NCBI GenBank assembly: GCA_046350375.1
Contig: JAXMAO010000003.1
Span: 248,001 to 312,000 of the forward strand
Length of the DNA stretch: 64,000 nt
From: JAXMAO01 sp046350375
Lineage (GTDB): Bacteria; Planctomycetota; Phycisphaerae; UBA1845; UTPLA1
Reading direction: 5' to 3'
Shown: piece by piece, positions 1 through 8,284 of the stretch
Numbering within the stretch: the stretch's first letter is position 1
Layout of the letters: each line of letters opens with the position of its first letter
Translations under genes and position numbers: made by a program
The notes under the pieces: generated by a model
Seen by the model: the letters and a program-made list of their open reading frames with translations, nothing else
What the model was told of the DNA's origin: nothing
The model's database searches: none

Positions 1-1
1 C

Positions 2-433
2 TGCACCGGCAACTCGTGTCGCAGCCAGATGGCCGAGGGCTTTGCCAAGATCCTGAAGGCCGACCGGCTCGACGCCTTCTCCGCCGGCACCGCACCGCAC
101 GGACTTGACCCACGGGCCATACGAGCCATGAACGAGGTCGGGATCGACATCTCCGGCCACACCAGCAAGCGTCCCGAGCAGCTCGGCGTTGAGTTTGATT
201 ACGTCGTGACGGTGTGCGATTCAGCGAGTGAGTCCTGCCCGGCAGTTCCGCCGCGCACGCGGGTTGTTCACGTTGGATTCGATGATCCGCCGCGACTGGC
301 ACAAGGCGCGCGGACCGACGAGGAGGCGATGTCACACTACCGGCGCGTCCGCGAAGATATTCGAGCCTTCGTGGAGTCTCTGCCGCAATCACTGATGGTT
401 GACAGACCACGCACAGCCACCAAACCTGCCTGA
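2..433 (+). CDS. arsC: Arsenate reductase, thioredoxin-type (3' part)
   Basis: This reads open from the first base of the window, so the N-terminus is missing. It begins with CTGNSCRSQMAEG, the Cys-x5-Arg phosphate-binding loop of the low-molecular-weight phosphatase / arsenate reductase fold. A later VTVCDSASESCPAVP segment supplies the second and third cysteines used by thioredoxin-coupled arsenate reductases to relay the disulfide. DDPPRLAQG matches the usual Asp-Pro catalytic region. The protein should reduce arsenate to arsenite in the cytoplasm. It is followed within about 15 bases by an arsenite methyltransferase and then an arsenite pump, which supports the call. The missing part is probably very short, since the P-loop normally lies near residue 10. 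Confidence 0.9.
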   Translation, partial: CTGNSCRSQMAEGFAKILKADRLDAFSAGTAPHGLDPRAIRAMNEVGIDISGHTSKRPEQLGVEFDYVVTVCDSASESCPAVPPRTRVVHVGFDDPPRLAQGARTDEEAMSHYRRVREDIRAFVESLPQSLMVDRPRTATKPA

Positions 434-446
434 AAGGAGCCATTCG

Positions 447-1316
447 ATGCAATCTTCGACAAACGAACATGCCGTGCGCGAGCAAGTGCGCGACGGCTAC
501 AGCAGGATCGCGGAGACCGGCGCCTGGTCGGAATCGAAGAACGCCGGCGGCGGGTGCTGCGGCTCAATTGGTTGCTGTGGCACCACGTCGGCCGGAGCGA
601 CGGAGCTGGCGAAGGGAATCGGATACTCTGAGGCCGAGCTCGCGGCGCTGCCCGACGGCGCAAACATGGGGCTCTCGTGCGGGAATCCGACGGCCATTGC
701 AAGCTTGCGCGAAGGTGAGTTCGTTCTCGACCTGGGAAGCGGGGCGGGGTTTGATTGCTTCATCGCCGGGCCGAAGGTTGGTGCGACGGGTCACGTCATC
801 GGCGTAGACATGACGGCCGCGATGATCTCCCGCGCGCGACAGAACCTGGCGGCCTATCAACAGCGACACGGACTCACCAACGTCGAGTTTCGGTTGGGCG
901 AGATCGAGCACTTGCCGGTGGCGGACGCGAGCGTCGATGTCGTCATCTCGAATTGCGTCCTTAACCTCTCGCCAGACAAGCCACAGGTTTGGCGAGATAT
1001 TGCACGAGTGCTCAGGCCGGGCGGGCGCGTCGCCGTCTCGGACCTGGCATTGCTGCGACCGTTGCCTGATTCAGTGCGAAAAATGGTCGAGGCGCTCGTC
1101 GGTTGTGTTGCCGGGGCCACGCTGGTCGAAGAAACACGGCACATGATGGAACAGGCCGGCCTTTCGGACATTCGGCTCACGCGCAAGTCGGTTTGTCTCA
1201 AGTCCATGAGCGAAATGCAGGACCCGCTCTATCGCAAGATCGCGGCGCAGCTGCCGCACGGAACGGAAGTGAGCGACTTCGTCACGAGCCTCGATATTTC
1301 TGGCCGGAAACCATAG
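447..1316 (+). CDS. arsM: Arsenite S-adenosylmethionine methyltransferase ArsM
   Basis: Predicted 289-residue class I SAM-dependent methyltransferase that methylates As(III). The SAM motif VLDLGSGAGFDCF is at about residues 93-105. The three cysteines that bind arsenite in this family are all visible: Cys78 in GLSCGNP, Cys170 in SNCVLNL and Cys220 in VGCVAGA. A second Cys-rich patch, GGCCGSIGCCG, lies near residues 35-45. The ATG at 447 is preceded by AAAGGAG at 433-439. An in-frame TTG at 399 lies inside arsC and is less likely. The gene sits between arsC and the ACR3 pump in one operon, so the cell can both export and methylate arsenite. Confidence 0.93.
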   Translation: MQSSTNEHAVREQVRDGYSRIAETGAWSESKNAGGGCCGSIGCCGTTSAGATELAKGIGYSEAELAALPDGANMGLSCGNPTAIASLREGEFVLDLGSGAGFDCFIAGPKVGATGHVIGVDMTAAMISRARQNLAAYQQRHGLTNVEFRLGEIEHLPVADASVDVVISNCVLNLSPDKPQVWRDIARVLRPGGRVAVSDLALLRPLPDSVRKMVEALVGCVAGATLVEETRHMMEQAGLSDIRLTRKSVCLKSMSEMQDPLYRKIAAQLPHGTEVSDFVTSLDISGRKP

Positions 1317-1339
1317 CGGACTCAGTGCGAGAAAGCGCC

Positions 1340-2497
1340 ATGCCCACGAGTCACGAGGTTCGCCGTCTAAGCGTTTTCGAGCGATACCTGACGCTGTGGG
1401 TCGCCCTCTGCATGGGGGTCGGAATCGGGCTCGGAAAGTTCCTGCCCGGCGTAATCGACGCGCTGCGCCGCATCGAGTTTGGCGGCGGCAGCCACATCAA
1501 CCTGCCCATTGCAATTCTCATCTGGCTGATGATCTACCCCATGATGCTTAAGGTGGATCTTGCCTCGGTCCTCGGCGTCGGCAAGCGCCCCAGGGGCCTG
1601 ATGATCACCTGCCTGGTGAACTGGCTGGTGAAACCGTTCAGCATGGCGCTGCTGGGCTATCTCTTCTTCAAGCGTCTGTTCCTGCCGATGTTCGGGGCCG
1701 AGCTCGCGGACCAGTACGTCGCCGGCGTCATTATCCTGGCCGCCGCGCCGTGTACGGCCATGGTCTTCGTCTGGAGCTACCTGACGCGCGGCGACGCGGC
1801 GTATACGCTCGTGCAGGTCTCGGTGAACGACCTGCTCATGCTGGTGCTCTTCGCGCCGATCGTGTCGTTCCTGGTCCGTGGCGCTTCAACGTTGACCGTC
1901 CCGTTCACGGTGCTGGTCTACGCCGTCGTGTGTTTCATCGTGATTCCGCTGACCGCCGGCGCGCTCACCCGCCGCGTGCTCGTTCGGCGCCGCGGCACCG
2001 AGTGGTTCGAGACGTCGTTTCTGCCGCGCTTCCATCCGATCGCCGTGCTGGCGTTGCTCGCGACGCTCGTGCTGATCTTCGCCTTCCAGGCCGACAACAT
2101 CACGAGGCGCTTCTTCCACGTCGTCCTGATCGCGGTGCCGATCCTGATCCAGGTGTACTTCAACGCATCGCTGGTGTACGGCCTGATGAAGCTCTTCCAC
2201 GTTCCGCACAGCGTGGCGGCGCCGGGCGCGCTGATCGGCGCGAGTAACTTCTTCGAACTGGCCGTCGCGACTGCGATTGCGCTGTATGGTCCGGAATCGG
2301 GAGCGGCGCTGGCGACCGTGGTTGGAGTTCTGGTCGAGGTGCCCGTGATGCTCAGCGTGTGCGCATTCTGCAACCGCACCCGCGGATGGTTTGATGCCGC
2401 GTCGCATGCGGAATGCCCCGTTCCCGCGCCGGGCTGCTGCGCAAACTGGGCATCGTTCTCTGGTGTCACTTCCGAAGCGGCCAGCCGGGCTTACTGA
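1340..2497 (+). CDS. acr3: Arsenite efflux permease, ACR3 family
   Basis: 385-residue polytopic membrane protein of the BART superfamily that expels arsenite using the membrane potential. It has the family signature PCTAMVFVWSYLTRGD, with the essential-type cysteine at residue 138, followed by VSVNDLLML. Near the end it has the typical run EVPVMLSVCAFCNRTRGWF. About 30 residues beyond this motif are extra and of low complexity, so the tail may be locally divergent. The ATG at 1340 lies 23 bases after arsM and gives the usual N-terminus (SVFERYLTLWV). In-frame upstream codons fall inside arsM and are unlikely starts. It is the last gene of the arsenic operon and converges on the RND genes. Confidence 0.92.
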   Translation: MPTSHEVRRLSVFERYLTLWVALCMGVGIGLGKFLPGVIDALRRIEFGGGSHINLPIAILIWLMIYPMMLKVDLASVLGVGKRPRGLMITCLVNWLVKPFSMALLGYLFFKRLFLPMFGAELADQYVAGVIILAAAPCTAMVFVWSYLTRGDAAYTLVQVSVNDLLMLVLFAPIVSFLVRGASTLTVPFTVLVYAVVCFIVIPLTAGALTRRVLVRRRGTEWFETSFLPRFHPIAVLALLATLVLIFAFQADNITRRFFHVVLIAVPILIQVYFNASLVYGLMKLFHVPHSVAAPGALIGASNFFELAVATAIALYGPESGAALATVVGVLVEVPVMLSVCAFCNRTRGWFDAASHAECPVPAPGCCANWASFSGVTSEAASRAY

Positions 2498-2622
2498 GCG
2501 TCACTGGCAATTCTTCGAGAGCGAGAATGGTTCGCCGTCGGTCTCTGCCGGTCTGCAACGAGGAGCCAGTGCGCGCCTCGAGAGAAACCGGCCCGACTTG
2601 ATGCAACATCCGGCCGCGGCCG

Positions 2623-5600
2623 TCAGTGGGCCTCGGCCGGTCGCGGCGCTTCGACCGCCGTGATGGGGGGCCGCGGCGCGTGTCTCGACCGCCCAGGGCC
2701 GAACAGCTTGTTGCCCGCCCAGCGAACGCTGACATAGAACACCGGGGTGAGAAACAGCCCGAACAGCGTCACCCCCAGCATGCCGGCGAACACGGTCGTG
2801 CCCAGCGCGCGGCGCATCTCGAAACCCGACCCGCTCGCAAATGCCAGCGGCACCACGCCCAGGATGAACGCGAACGACGTCATCAGGATCGGCCGCAGCC
2901 GCAGCCGGCTTGCCTCGACCGCCGCCGTCATGAAGTTGCGCCCCTGTTCTTCCTGTTGCTTGGCGAACTCGACAATCAGCACCGCGTTCTTGCACGCCAG
3001 CCCGACCAGCACCACGAAGCCGATCTGCGTGATGATGTTGTTGTCCATTCCGCGCAGATAGACCCCCGCGATGCCGCACAGCAGGCACATCGGCACGATC
3101 AGAATGATGATCAGCGGCAGCCCCCAGCTTTCATACTCTGCCGAGTGCGTCAGAAAGACGAACAGCACGCACAGCGGAAAGATGAACAGTGCCGTGTTGC
3201 CGGCCAACGCCTGCTGGAAGTAGAGGCCGGTCCACTCGAAGCCGAAGCCGCGCGGCAGCGTCTGGTGCGCCAGCCGCTCCAGCGCCTCGATCGCCTGCCC
3301 GGTGGAGACGCCCGGCGCCGGATTGCCGTTGATTTCGGCGGCCGGAAAGAGGTTGTAGCGGGTTACGAATTCGGGGCCGACCGTCTCGCGGAATTGCGTC
3401 AGCGACCCGAGCGGCACCATCGCCCCGTCGCGGCCGCGCGTCCGCAATTTGGCGATGTCCTTCGGTTCCAGCCGGAACGGCGCGTCGGCCTGCGCCGTCA
3501 CGCGGAAGGTCCGCCCGAACAGGTTGAAGTCGTTCACATACGCCGAGCCCATGTAGACGCTGAGCGTCTGTAGCACGTCGTCGGTCGACACCCCCAGCAT
3601 CTCGGCCTTGGTCCGGTCAATGTCGGCGAACACCTGCGGCGCGCTCGCGCGGAAGAGGGAAAAGACGCCCGACAGGTGCGGGTCGCGGTTGGCCGCCGTC
3701 ACCAGCGCCGTGGTGGCCTGCTGAAGCGCTACGCCGCCGCGGCCGTCGCGATCGAGCACCTCGAACGAGAAACCGCCCAGCGACCCGATGCCGCGCACCG
3801 ACGGAGGCGGAATGACGATGATGTTGGCCTCCTTCAACTGCCCCATCGCGAGCTGCGCCTCGCTCAGGATGGTTTGCAGGGTGCGACCGTGTGCGTTGCG
3901 TTCGGCCTCGTCGGTCAGGGCGCAGTAGATCGTCCCGGCGTTGGTGGCGTTGGTCTGAGTCGCCCCGGAGAAGCCCGAAAACCCGACCGTCCGGAAGATG
4001 CCCGGAATCTGACGCAGCATGTTGCTCGACCGCTGCACCACCGCGTCGGTCCGTTCGAGCGACGCCCCGTCCGGCAGTTGAATGGCGACAATCAGGTATC
4101 CCTGGTCCATCTGCGGGATGAAGCCGACGGGCACGGTCTTGAACAGCCCGCCGGTCAGCCCGAGCAGACCCGCATAGAGCGCCAGGCCGACGGCGGCGCG
4201 GCGGACAGTCCGCTGCAGGCCGCGCACGTAGAGGTGCCGCGTCGCGTCGAAGGTGCGGTTGAAGATCGCAAAGAACCAGCCCAGGGCGGCGTTCCAGAGG
4301 CGGTCGAACAACCCAACGCGCGCCGCCGAGTCCCGCAGCAGCAACGCCGACAGGGCCGGGCTGAGCGTCAGTGAATTGAACGCCGAGATCAGCGTCGCCG
4401 TGGCGATCGTCAGCGCGAACTGGCGATAGAACTGCCCGGTGATCCCCGAGACGAACGCCGTTGGAATGAAGACCGCCGACAGCCCGAACGCGATGGCGAT
4501 CACCGCGACGGTCACTTCCGCCATGGACTTGTAGGCCGCCTCGCGCGGCGACAGGCCGTGCGCGATCCAGCGTTCCACGTTTTCGACCACGACAATGGCG
4601 TCGTCGACGACGATGCCGATCGCCAGCACCAGGCCGAACAGCGACAGGTTATTCAGCGAGAAGTCGAACGCCCGCATGATCGCGAACGTGCCGATCAGCG
4701 AGACCGGAATCGCCGCCAGCGGAATCAGCGCCGCGCGCCAGTTCTGCAGGAAGACGATGACCACCACGACCACCAGCAGCACCGCCTCGAACACCGTGCG
4801 CTCGACCTCGCGAATCGACTCGGCGATGAACTCGGTCGGGTTGTAGCCGACGTTGTACTCCAGCCCGGGCGGGAACTGCCTGCCCAGCTCGGCGAACGCC
4901 TTCTGCACGGCCGCCGCCGTCTCGAGCGCATTCGAGCCGGGACGCTGCGTAACGACCATCGCCACGGCCGGCTGCCCGTTGTAATAGCTGTTGGTCAGGT
5001 AGTCGCGCGCGCCCAGCTCGACCCGCGCGATGTCTTTCACGCGCACCACGCGCCCCGCCTCGCCGCGCTTTACGATCACGTTGGCGAACTGCTCGGCCGT
5101 CGCAAAACGCCCCTGGGTGTCGACCACGAACTGGGTCGCCATGCCCTTCGGCACCGGCGGCTGCGCCAGCGAGCCCGACGCCACCTGCACGTTCTGCGTC
5201 TGCAGCGCCTTCACGATGTCGGTCGCGTCGAGCCCGAAACTGGTCAATCGCTCCGGATCGAGCCAGATGCGCATGCTGTATTCGCGCGAGCCGAAGATGT
5301 TCACCTTCGCCACGCCGTCGACGCGCGACAGCGCATCCTTCATCTGCAGAATGGCATAGTTGCTGATGTAGAGCTGGTCGAGCACGCCGCCCGGCGAATA
5401 GAGAAACGACACCAGCAGCAGGTCCGGCGATTCCTTGTCGGTCGTGATGCCCAGCCGGCGAACCTCCTCGGGCAGCCGCGGAACGGCCACCGCCACGCGG
5501 TTCTGCACCAGGACCTGCGCCTGGTTCAGATCCGTCCCCAGCCGGAACGTCACCGTGATCTTCGTCTGCCCGTCATTCGTCGAGATCGACGACAGGTAGA

Positions 5601-5832
5601 GCATGTTCTCGACGCCGTTGATCTCCTGCTCGAGCGGCGTCGCGACCGTGTCGGCCACCGTTTGCGCCGTGGCGCCCGGATAGGTCGCACGCACCACCAC
5701 CGTCGGCGGTGCAACCTCCGGGAACTGCGCCGCCGGCAGCTTGACGAACGATATCCCGCCGACGATCAGCAGCACGATCGACAGCACGGCCGCGAAGATC
5801 GGCCGATCGATGAAGAAGTGCGCGAACTTCAC
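2623..5832 (-). CDS. RND efflux pump inner-membrane subunit (HAE1/AcrB family)
   Basis: 1069 residues, the normal length for a hydrophobe/amphiphile RND pump. It starts with the classic N-terminus of the family (FFIDRPIFAAVLSIV), followed by a porter domain (YPGATAQTVADTVATPLEQ). TM4 carries GIVVDDAIVVVENVER, including the Asp pair used for proton relay. A matching second half follows, with GLACKNAVLIVEFAKQ in TM10. It overlaps the adaptor gene upstream by 4 bases, so the two are translated together. The outer-membrane channel (TolC/OprM type) is not adjacent and must be supplied elsewhere. Substrate specificity cannot be read from the sequence. Confidence 0.95.
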   Translation of the reverse strand: MKFAHFFIDRPIFAAVLSIVLLIVGGISFVKLPAAQFPEVAPPTVVVRATYPGATAQTVADTVATPLEQEINGVENMLYLSSISTNDGQTKITVTFRLGTDLNQAQVLVQNRVAVAVPRLPEEVRRLGITTDKESPDLLLVSFLYSPGGVLDQLYISNYAILQMKDALSRVDGVAKVNIFGSREYSMRIWLDPERLTSFGLDATDIVKALQTQNVQVASGSLAQPPVPKGMATQFVVDTQGRFATAEQFANVIVKRGEAGRVVRVKDIARVELGARDYLTNSYYNGQPAVAMVVTQRPGSNALETAAAVQKAFAELGRQFPPGLEYNVGYNPTEFIAESIREVERTVFEAVLLVVVVVIVFLQNWRAALIPLAAIPVSLIGTFAIMRAFDFSLNNLSLFGLVLAIGIVVDDAIVVVENVERWIAHGLSPREAAYKSMAEVTVAVIAIAFGLSAVFIPTAFVSGITGQFYRQFALTIATATLISAFNSLTLSPALSALLLRDSAARVGLFDRLWNAALGWFFAIFNRTFDATRHLYVRGLQRTVRRAAVGLALYAGLLGLTGGLFKTVPVGFIPQMDQGYLIVAIQLPDGASLERTDAVVQRSSNMLRQIPGIFRTVGFSGFSGATQTNATNAGTIYCALTDEAERNAHGRTLQTILSEAQLAMGQLKEANIIVIPPPSVRGIGSLGGFSFEVLDRDGRGGVALQQATTALVTAANRDPHLSGVFSLFRASAPQVFADIDRTKAEMLGVSTDDVLQTLSVYMGSAYVNDFNLFGRTFRVTAQADAPFRLEPKDIAKLRTRGRDGAMVPLGSLTQFRETVGPEFVTRYNLFPAAEINGNPAPGVSTGQAIEALERLAHQTLPRGFGFEWTGLYFQQALAGNTALFIFPLCVLFVFLTHSAEYESWGLPLIIILIVPMCLLCGIAGVYLRGMDNNIITQIGFVVLVGLACKNAVLIVEFAKQQEEQGRNFMTAAVEASRLRLRPILMTSFAFILGVVPLAFASGSGFEMRRALGTTVFAGMLGVTLFGLFLTPVFYVSVRWAGNKLFGPGRSRHAPRPPITAVEAPRPAEAH

Positions 5833-7079
5833 GGCGCGCTCCGGCCGCCGAGGCTCAGCGCAGCCGGCGCCGGCTGTGTTGCGGCCGGTCCGTCCAGTGC
5901 GGACGCCTCGGTCAGCTCGACTCGGCGCGGCACGACGGTCACTCCGCTGCGGACGCGCTGCACGCCGTTGACGACGATCGTCTCGCTGCCGTCCAGCCCC
6001 GACTGGATCCGCCGCAGCCCGTTCTGAAGCCGGCCGGGTTCGACCTGCCGCGGATGCGCGACGTTCTGGTCGTCGAGCACAAACACCTGCCGGTGCGTGA
6101 GGTCGGTGACCACCGCCGCATCGGGCACGAAGACCATCGGCCGTTCACCGCTCCCGAGCAGCCGCACGCGCGCAAACAGGCCTGGAATGAGCATGCCGTC
6201 CGCGTTCGGCACGACGGCGCGGGCGCGCAGCGTGCCGGTGTTCTGATCCATGGCGTTGTCGACAAACTCCATGTGGCCGTTGTGCGTGAAGTCGCTCTCG
6301 TCGAACAGCGCCAGCTTCACCGGATTCGGATGGGTGCGCGAGCTTTCGCGCTCGCCGCTGCGTGACATCCGCGCATACTTGAGATAGGCGCGCTCGTCGG
6401 TGTCGAAGTAGCAGTAGATGGGGTCGAGCGAGACGATGGTCGTCAGAATCGTCGCGCCGCTGTCGCCGTCGTGCACCAGGTTGCCCGAGGTCACCTGCTC
6501 GCGGCTGACGCGCCCGGATATCGGCGCGACGATCGAACTCCACTCGACGTTCAGCTCGGCCAGCCGCTGACCGGACCGCGCCCGGTCGAGATCGGCCCGC
6601 GCCTGCTCCGCCGCAAACGCCACGTCCTGAAGTTCCTTTTCCGGGGCAGAGTTCGTCTTCTTCAGCGACTCGACCCGCTGCAGGTCATACTCGGCGTGCT
6701 CGAGCACGGCATGGGCCCGCGCGACCTCGGCCTTGGCCCGGTCCAGCTCGGCATCAAACGGCCGGCGATCGATGGTGAACAGCAGGTCGCCCCGCTGCAC
6801 GATCTGCCCCGCCTGGAAGTGCACCTTCTCGATGTAGCCGCTGACGCGCGGCCGCACCTCGACCGACTCGACCGCCACCAGCCGCCCGGTGTACTCGTCC
6901 CACTCCACGCCGGTGCGGACGATCGGCCGCGCCACGTCGACCTCGGGCGGCGGCGGCGGGCGCGGCGCGGGCGTCTGCCGGCAGCCGATCAGCAGCGCCA
7001 GCGCGGCCAGCAGCGCGGCGGCGCCCGCGCGGCGCCGGTTCCGGCCGTCCGCGGCATGGTGTTCGAGCCTGTCTGCCAC
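5829..7079 (-). CDS. RND efflux periplasmic adaptor (membrane fusion lipoprotein)
   Basis: 416 residues from a GTG at 7079, preceded by GGGAGG at 7085-7090. The start is supported because it places a signal peptide (AAALLAALALLIGC) at the N-terminus with a lipobox cysteine. After a Pro-rich linker it shows the adaptor order: a barrel-sandwich segment (VRPRVSGYIEKVHFQAGQIV), a coiled-coil hairpin (LDRAKAEVARAHAVLEHAEYD and beyond), the return barrel-sandwich strand (IVAPISGRVSREQVTSGNLV), and beta-barrel and membrane-proximal parts. It bridges the inner-membrane pump to an outer-membrane channel. It is the first gene of the minus-strand RND operon and diverges from the TetR gene. Confidence 0.93.
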   Translation of the reverse strand: MADRLEHHAADGRNRRRAGAAALLAALALLIGCRQTPAPRPPPPPEVDVARPIVRTGVEWDEYTGRLVAVESVEVRPRVSGYIEKVHFQAGQIVQRGDLLFTIDRRPFDAELDRAKAEVARAHAVLEHAEYDLQRVESLKKTNSAPEKELQDVAFAAEQARADLDRARSGQRLAELNVEWSSIVAPISGRVSREQVTSGNLVHDGDSGATILTTIVSLDPIYCYFDTDERAYLKYARMSRSGERESSRTHPNPVKLALFDESDFTHNGHMEFVDNAMDQNTGTLRARAVVPNADGMLIPGLFARVRLLGSGERPMVFVPDAAVVTDLTHRQVFVLDDQNVAHPRQVEPGRLQNGLRRIQSGLDGSETIVVNGVQRVRSGVTVVPRRVELTEASALDGPAATQPAPAALSLGGRSAP

Positions 7080-7114
7080 GTGCGCCTCCCGGCGGGTTGC
7101 TATTTTTGTACCAC

Positions 7115-7132
7115 GCGGTAAATATATACCGC
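7115..7132. promoter_or_regulatory. Palindrome between tetR and the RND operon (putative TetR operator)
   Basis: The sequence GCGGTA-AATATA-TACCGC is a 6-base perfect inverted repeat, and its centre is nearly symmetric too. It lies in an AT-rich patch within the 119-base gap between the divergent adaptor gene (start 7079) and tetR (start 7199). Its size and position are those of a TetR-family operator controlling both directions. Binding is an inference. Confidence 0.55.
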
Positions 7133-7198
7133 CGCCGCCCGGAGTCAACCGGCCGGCCACCCAGGTCGTGCCGGTGGTTCGCTTTCGAGACACGCACC

Positions 7199-7849
7199 AT
7201 GCGCAAGGGTCGCCCGCGCGAATTCGACCTCAACCTCGCCCTGGACCGGGCGCTGCGCCTCTTCTGGGAACGTGGCTACGAGGCCACTTCGCTCTCTCAA
7301 CTGACGCGGGCCATGGGAATCAGCCGCCCCAGTCTCTACGCCGCGTTCGGCAACAAGAAGTCGCTCTTCTTCCGCGCGCTCGATCGCTACACCGAGCATC
7401 GCGCCGCGTACATCCACGACGCGCTGGCCCAGCCCTCCGCACGCCAGGTGTTCGAACGCCTCCTGCTGGGCGCGGCCGATGCCCTCACCAGCCCCGACCT
7501 TCCGCACGGGTGCCTGCTCATCCGCGGCGCACTCACCTGCACGCGCGCCGACGCCGCCATTTCGCGCGAGCTGCGGGCCCGCCGCGCCGCCTTTGCCACA
7601 GCCATCCGCCGCCGATTCGCCCGCGCCCGTGGCGACCTTCCGCGCGCCGTCCGGCCGGAAGACCTGGTCGCGTTCGTGGGCGCGATCATCTCGGGCATGG
7701 CGGTTCAGGCGGCCGGCGGGGCATCGCGGGCGGCGCTGCGGGCCGTCGCGGTCACGGCGAGTCGTGCCTGGCCGAACGGAGCCGACGCGCCGCGTTCGCG
7801 CGGGCTGCTCCGTCCGCGTGGCCGCGCGATACTCCAGCTCAGCCACTGA
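7199..7849 (+). CDS. TetR/AcrR-family transcriptional regulator
   Basis: 216 residues from the ATG at 7199. The N-terminal helix-turn-helix is clear: RALRLFWERGYEATSLSQL, then TRAMGISRPSLYAAFGNKKSLF, at about residues 14-55. The remainder is an all-helical ligand-binding domain. The protein has a basic N-terminus (MRKGRPREFD) typical of this subgroup. A longer reading from 7097 would run through the palindrome and is unlikely. Divergence from the RND operon suggests it represses the pump and itself, and is released by a pump substrate. Confidence 0.9.
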   Translation: MRKGRPREFDLNLALDRALRLFWERGYEATSLSQLTRAMGISRPSLYAAFGNKKSLFFRALDRYTEHRAAYIHDALAQPSARQVFERLLLGAADALTSPDLPHGCLLIRGALTCTRADAAISRELRARRAAFATAIRRRFARARGDLPRAVRPEDLVAFVGAIISGMAVQAAGGASRAALRAVAVTASRAWPNGADAPRSRGLLRPRGRAILQLSH

Positions 7850-8284
7850 TCATTGCCCCGGGTTCATGAACGCCAGGAAATCTGCCTGCACGTTTCCTGC
7901 ATGCAGCGCCGGCCGCCACGCGCGCAGCGCGCGCTCGTTCGCACCGCACCGCGCAGTCCGGCACGCACATTGCATCGATTGACATCCGCCGCTGCGCGAC
8001 AAGACTTCCTATGAGCACCCGTCGCATCTCACGTCTTGGGTGCTCTTACTTGAACGCTGGTCGGGTCGAAGAGAGACGGGAACCGGCATGTCCATCGAAC
8101 GCTCCCGCGTTCGCCGGACGGTTCGGACCGCGCCTGCTGTGTCGGCGGCCGCGGGGCGGTGCTGCGCCAGCGACTCGACACTGACCTCTCGCCCGACTCC
8201 GCCGCGCGCAGCGCGCCGCGGGTTCAGCCGCTCCCTTCGTCGCGTCCCCTGCTTTCACACCGTTCTCTTACAGGAGGTTCTCCC
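7850..8284. other. Intergenic region between tetR and the large secreted protein gene
   Basis: About 435 bases with no convincing gene. It contains a stem-loop at 8013-8045, annotated separately, and a smaller AGGAAA/TTTCCT inverted repeat near 7877-7900. The ribosome binding site AGGAGG of the following gene lies at 8272-8277. The promoter of the 8285 gene should lie here, but I cannot place its boxes. Confidence 0.5.
8013..8045 (+). terminator. Stem-loop, possible terminator after tetR
   Basis: GAGCACCC (8013-8020) pairs perfectly with GGGTGCTC (8038-8045) across a 17-base loop, and a short T-rich stretch (TTACTT) follows. It is about 165 bases after the tetR stop. It could equally be a leader structure of the next gene. 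Confidence 0.4.

Noticed and set aside
4558..6027. Long plus-strand frame of 489 codons, very rich in Arg, His and Asp
   Set aside because: It is exactly antisense to the RND permease and adaptor, has no recognisable domain and shows the composition typical of antisense frames in high-GC genes.
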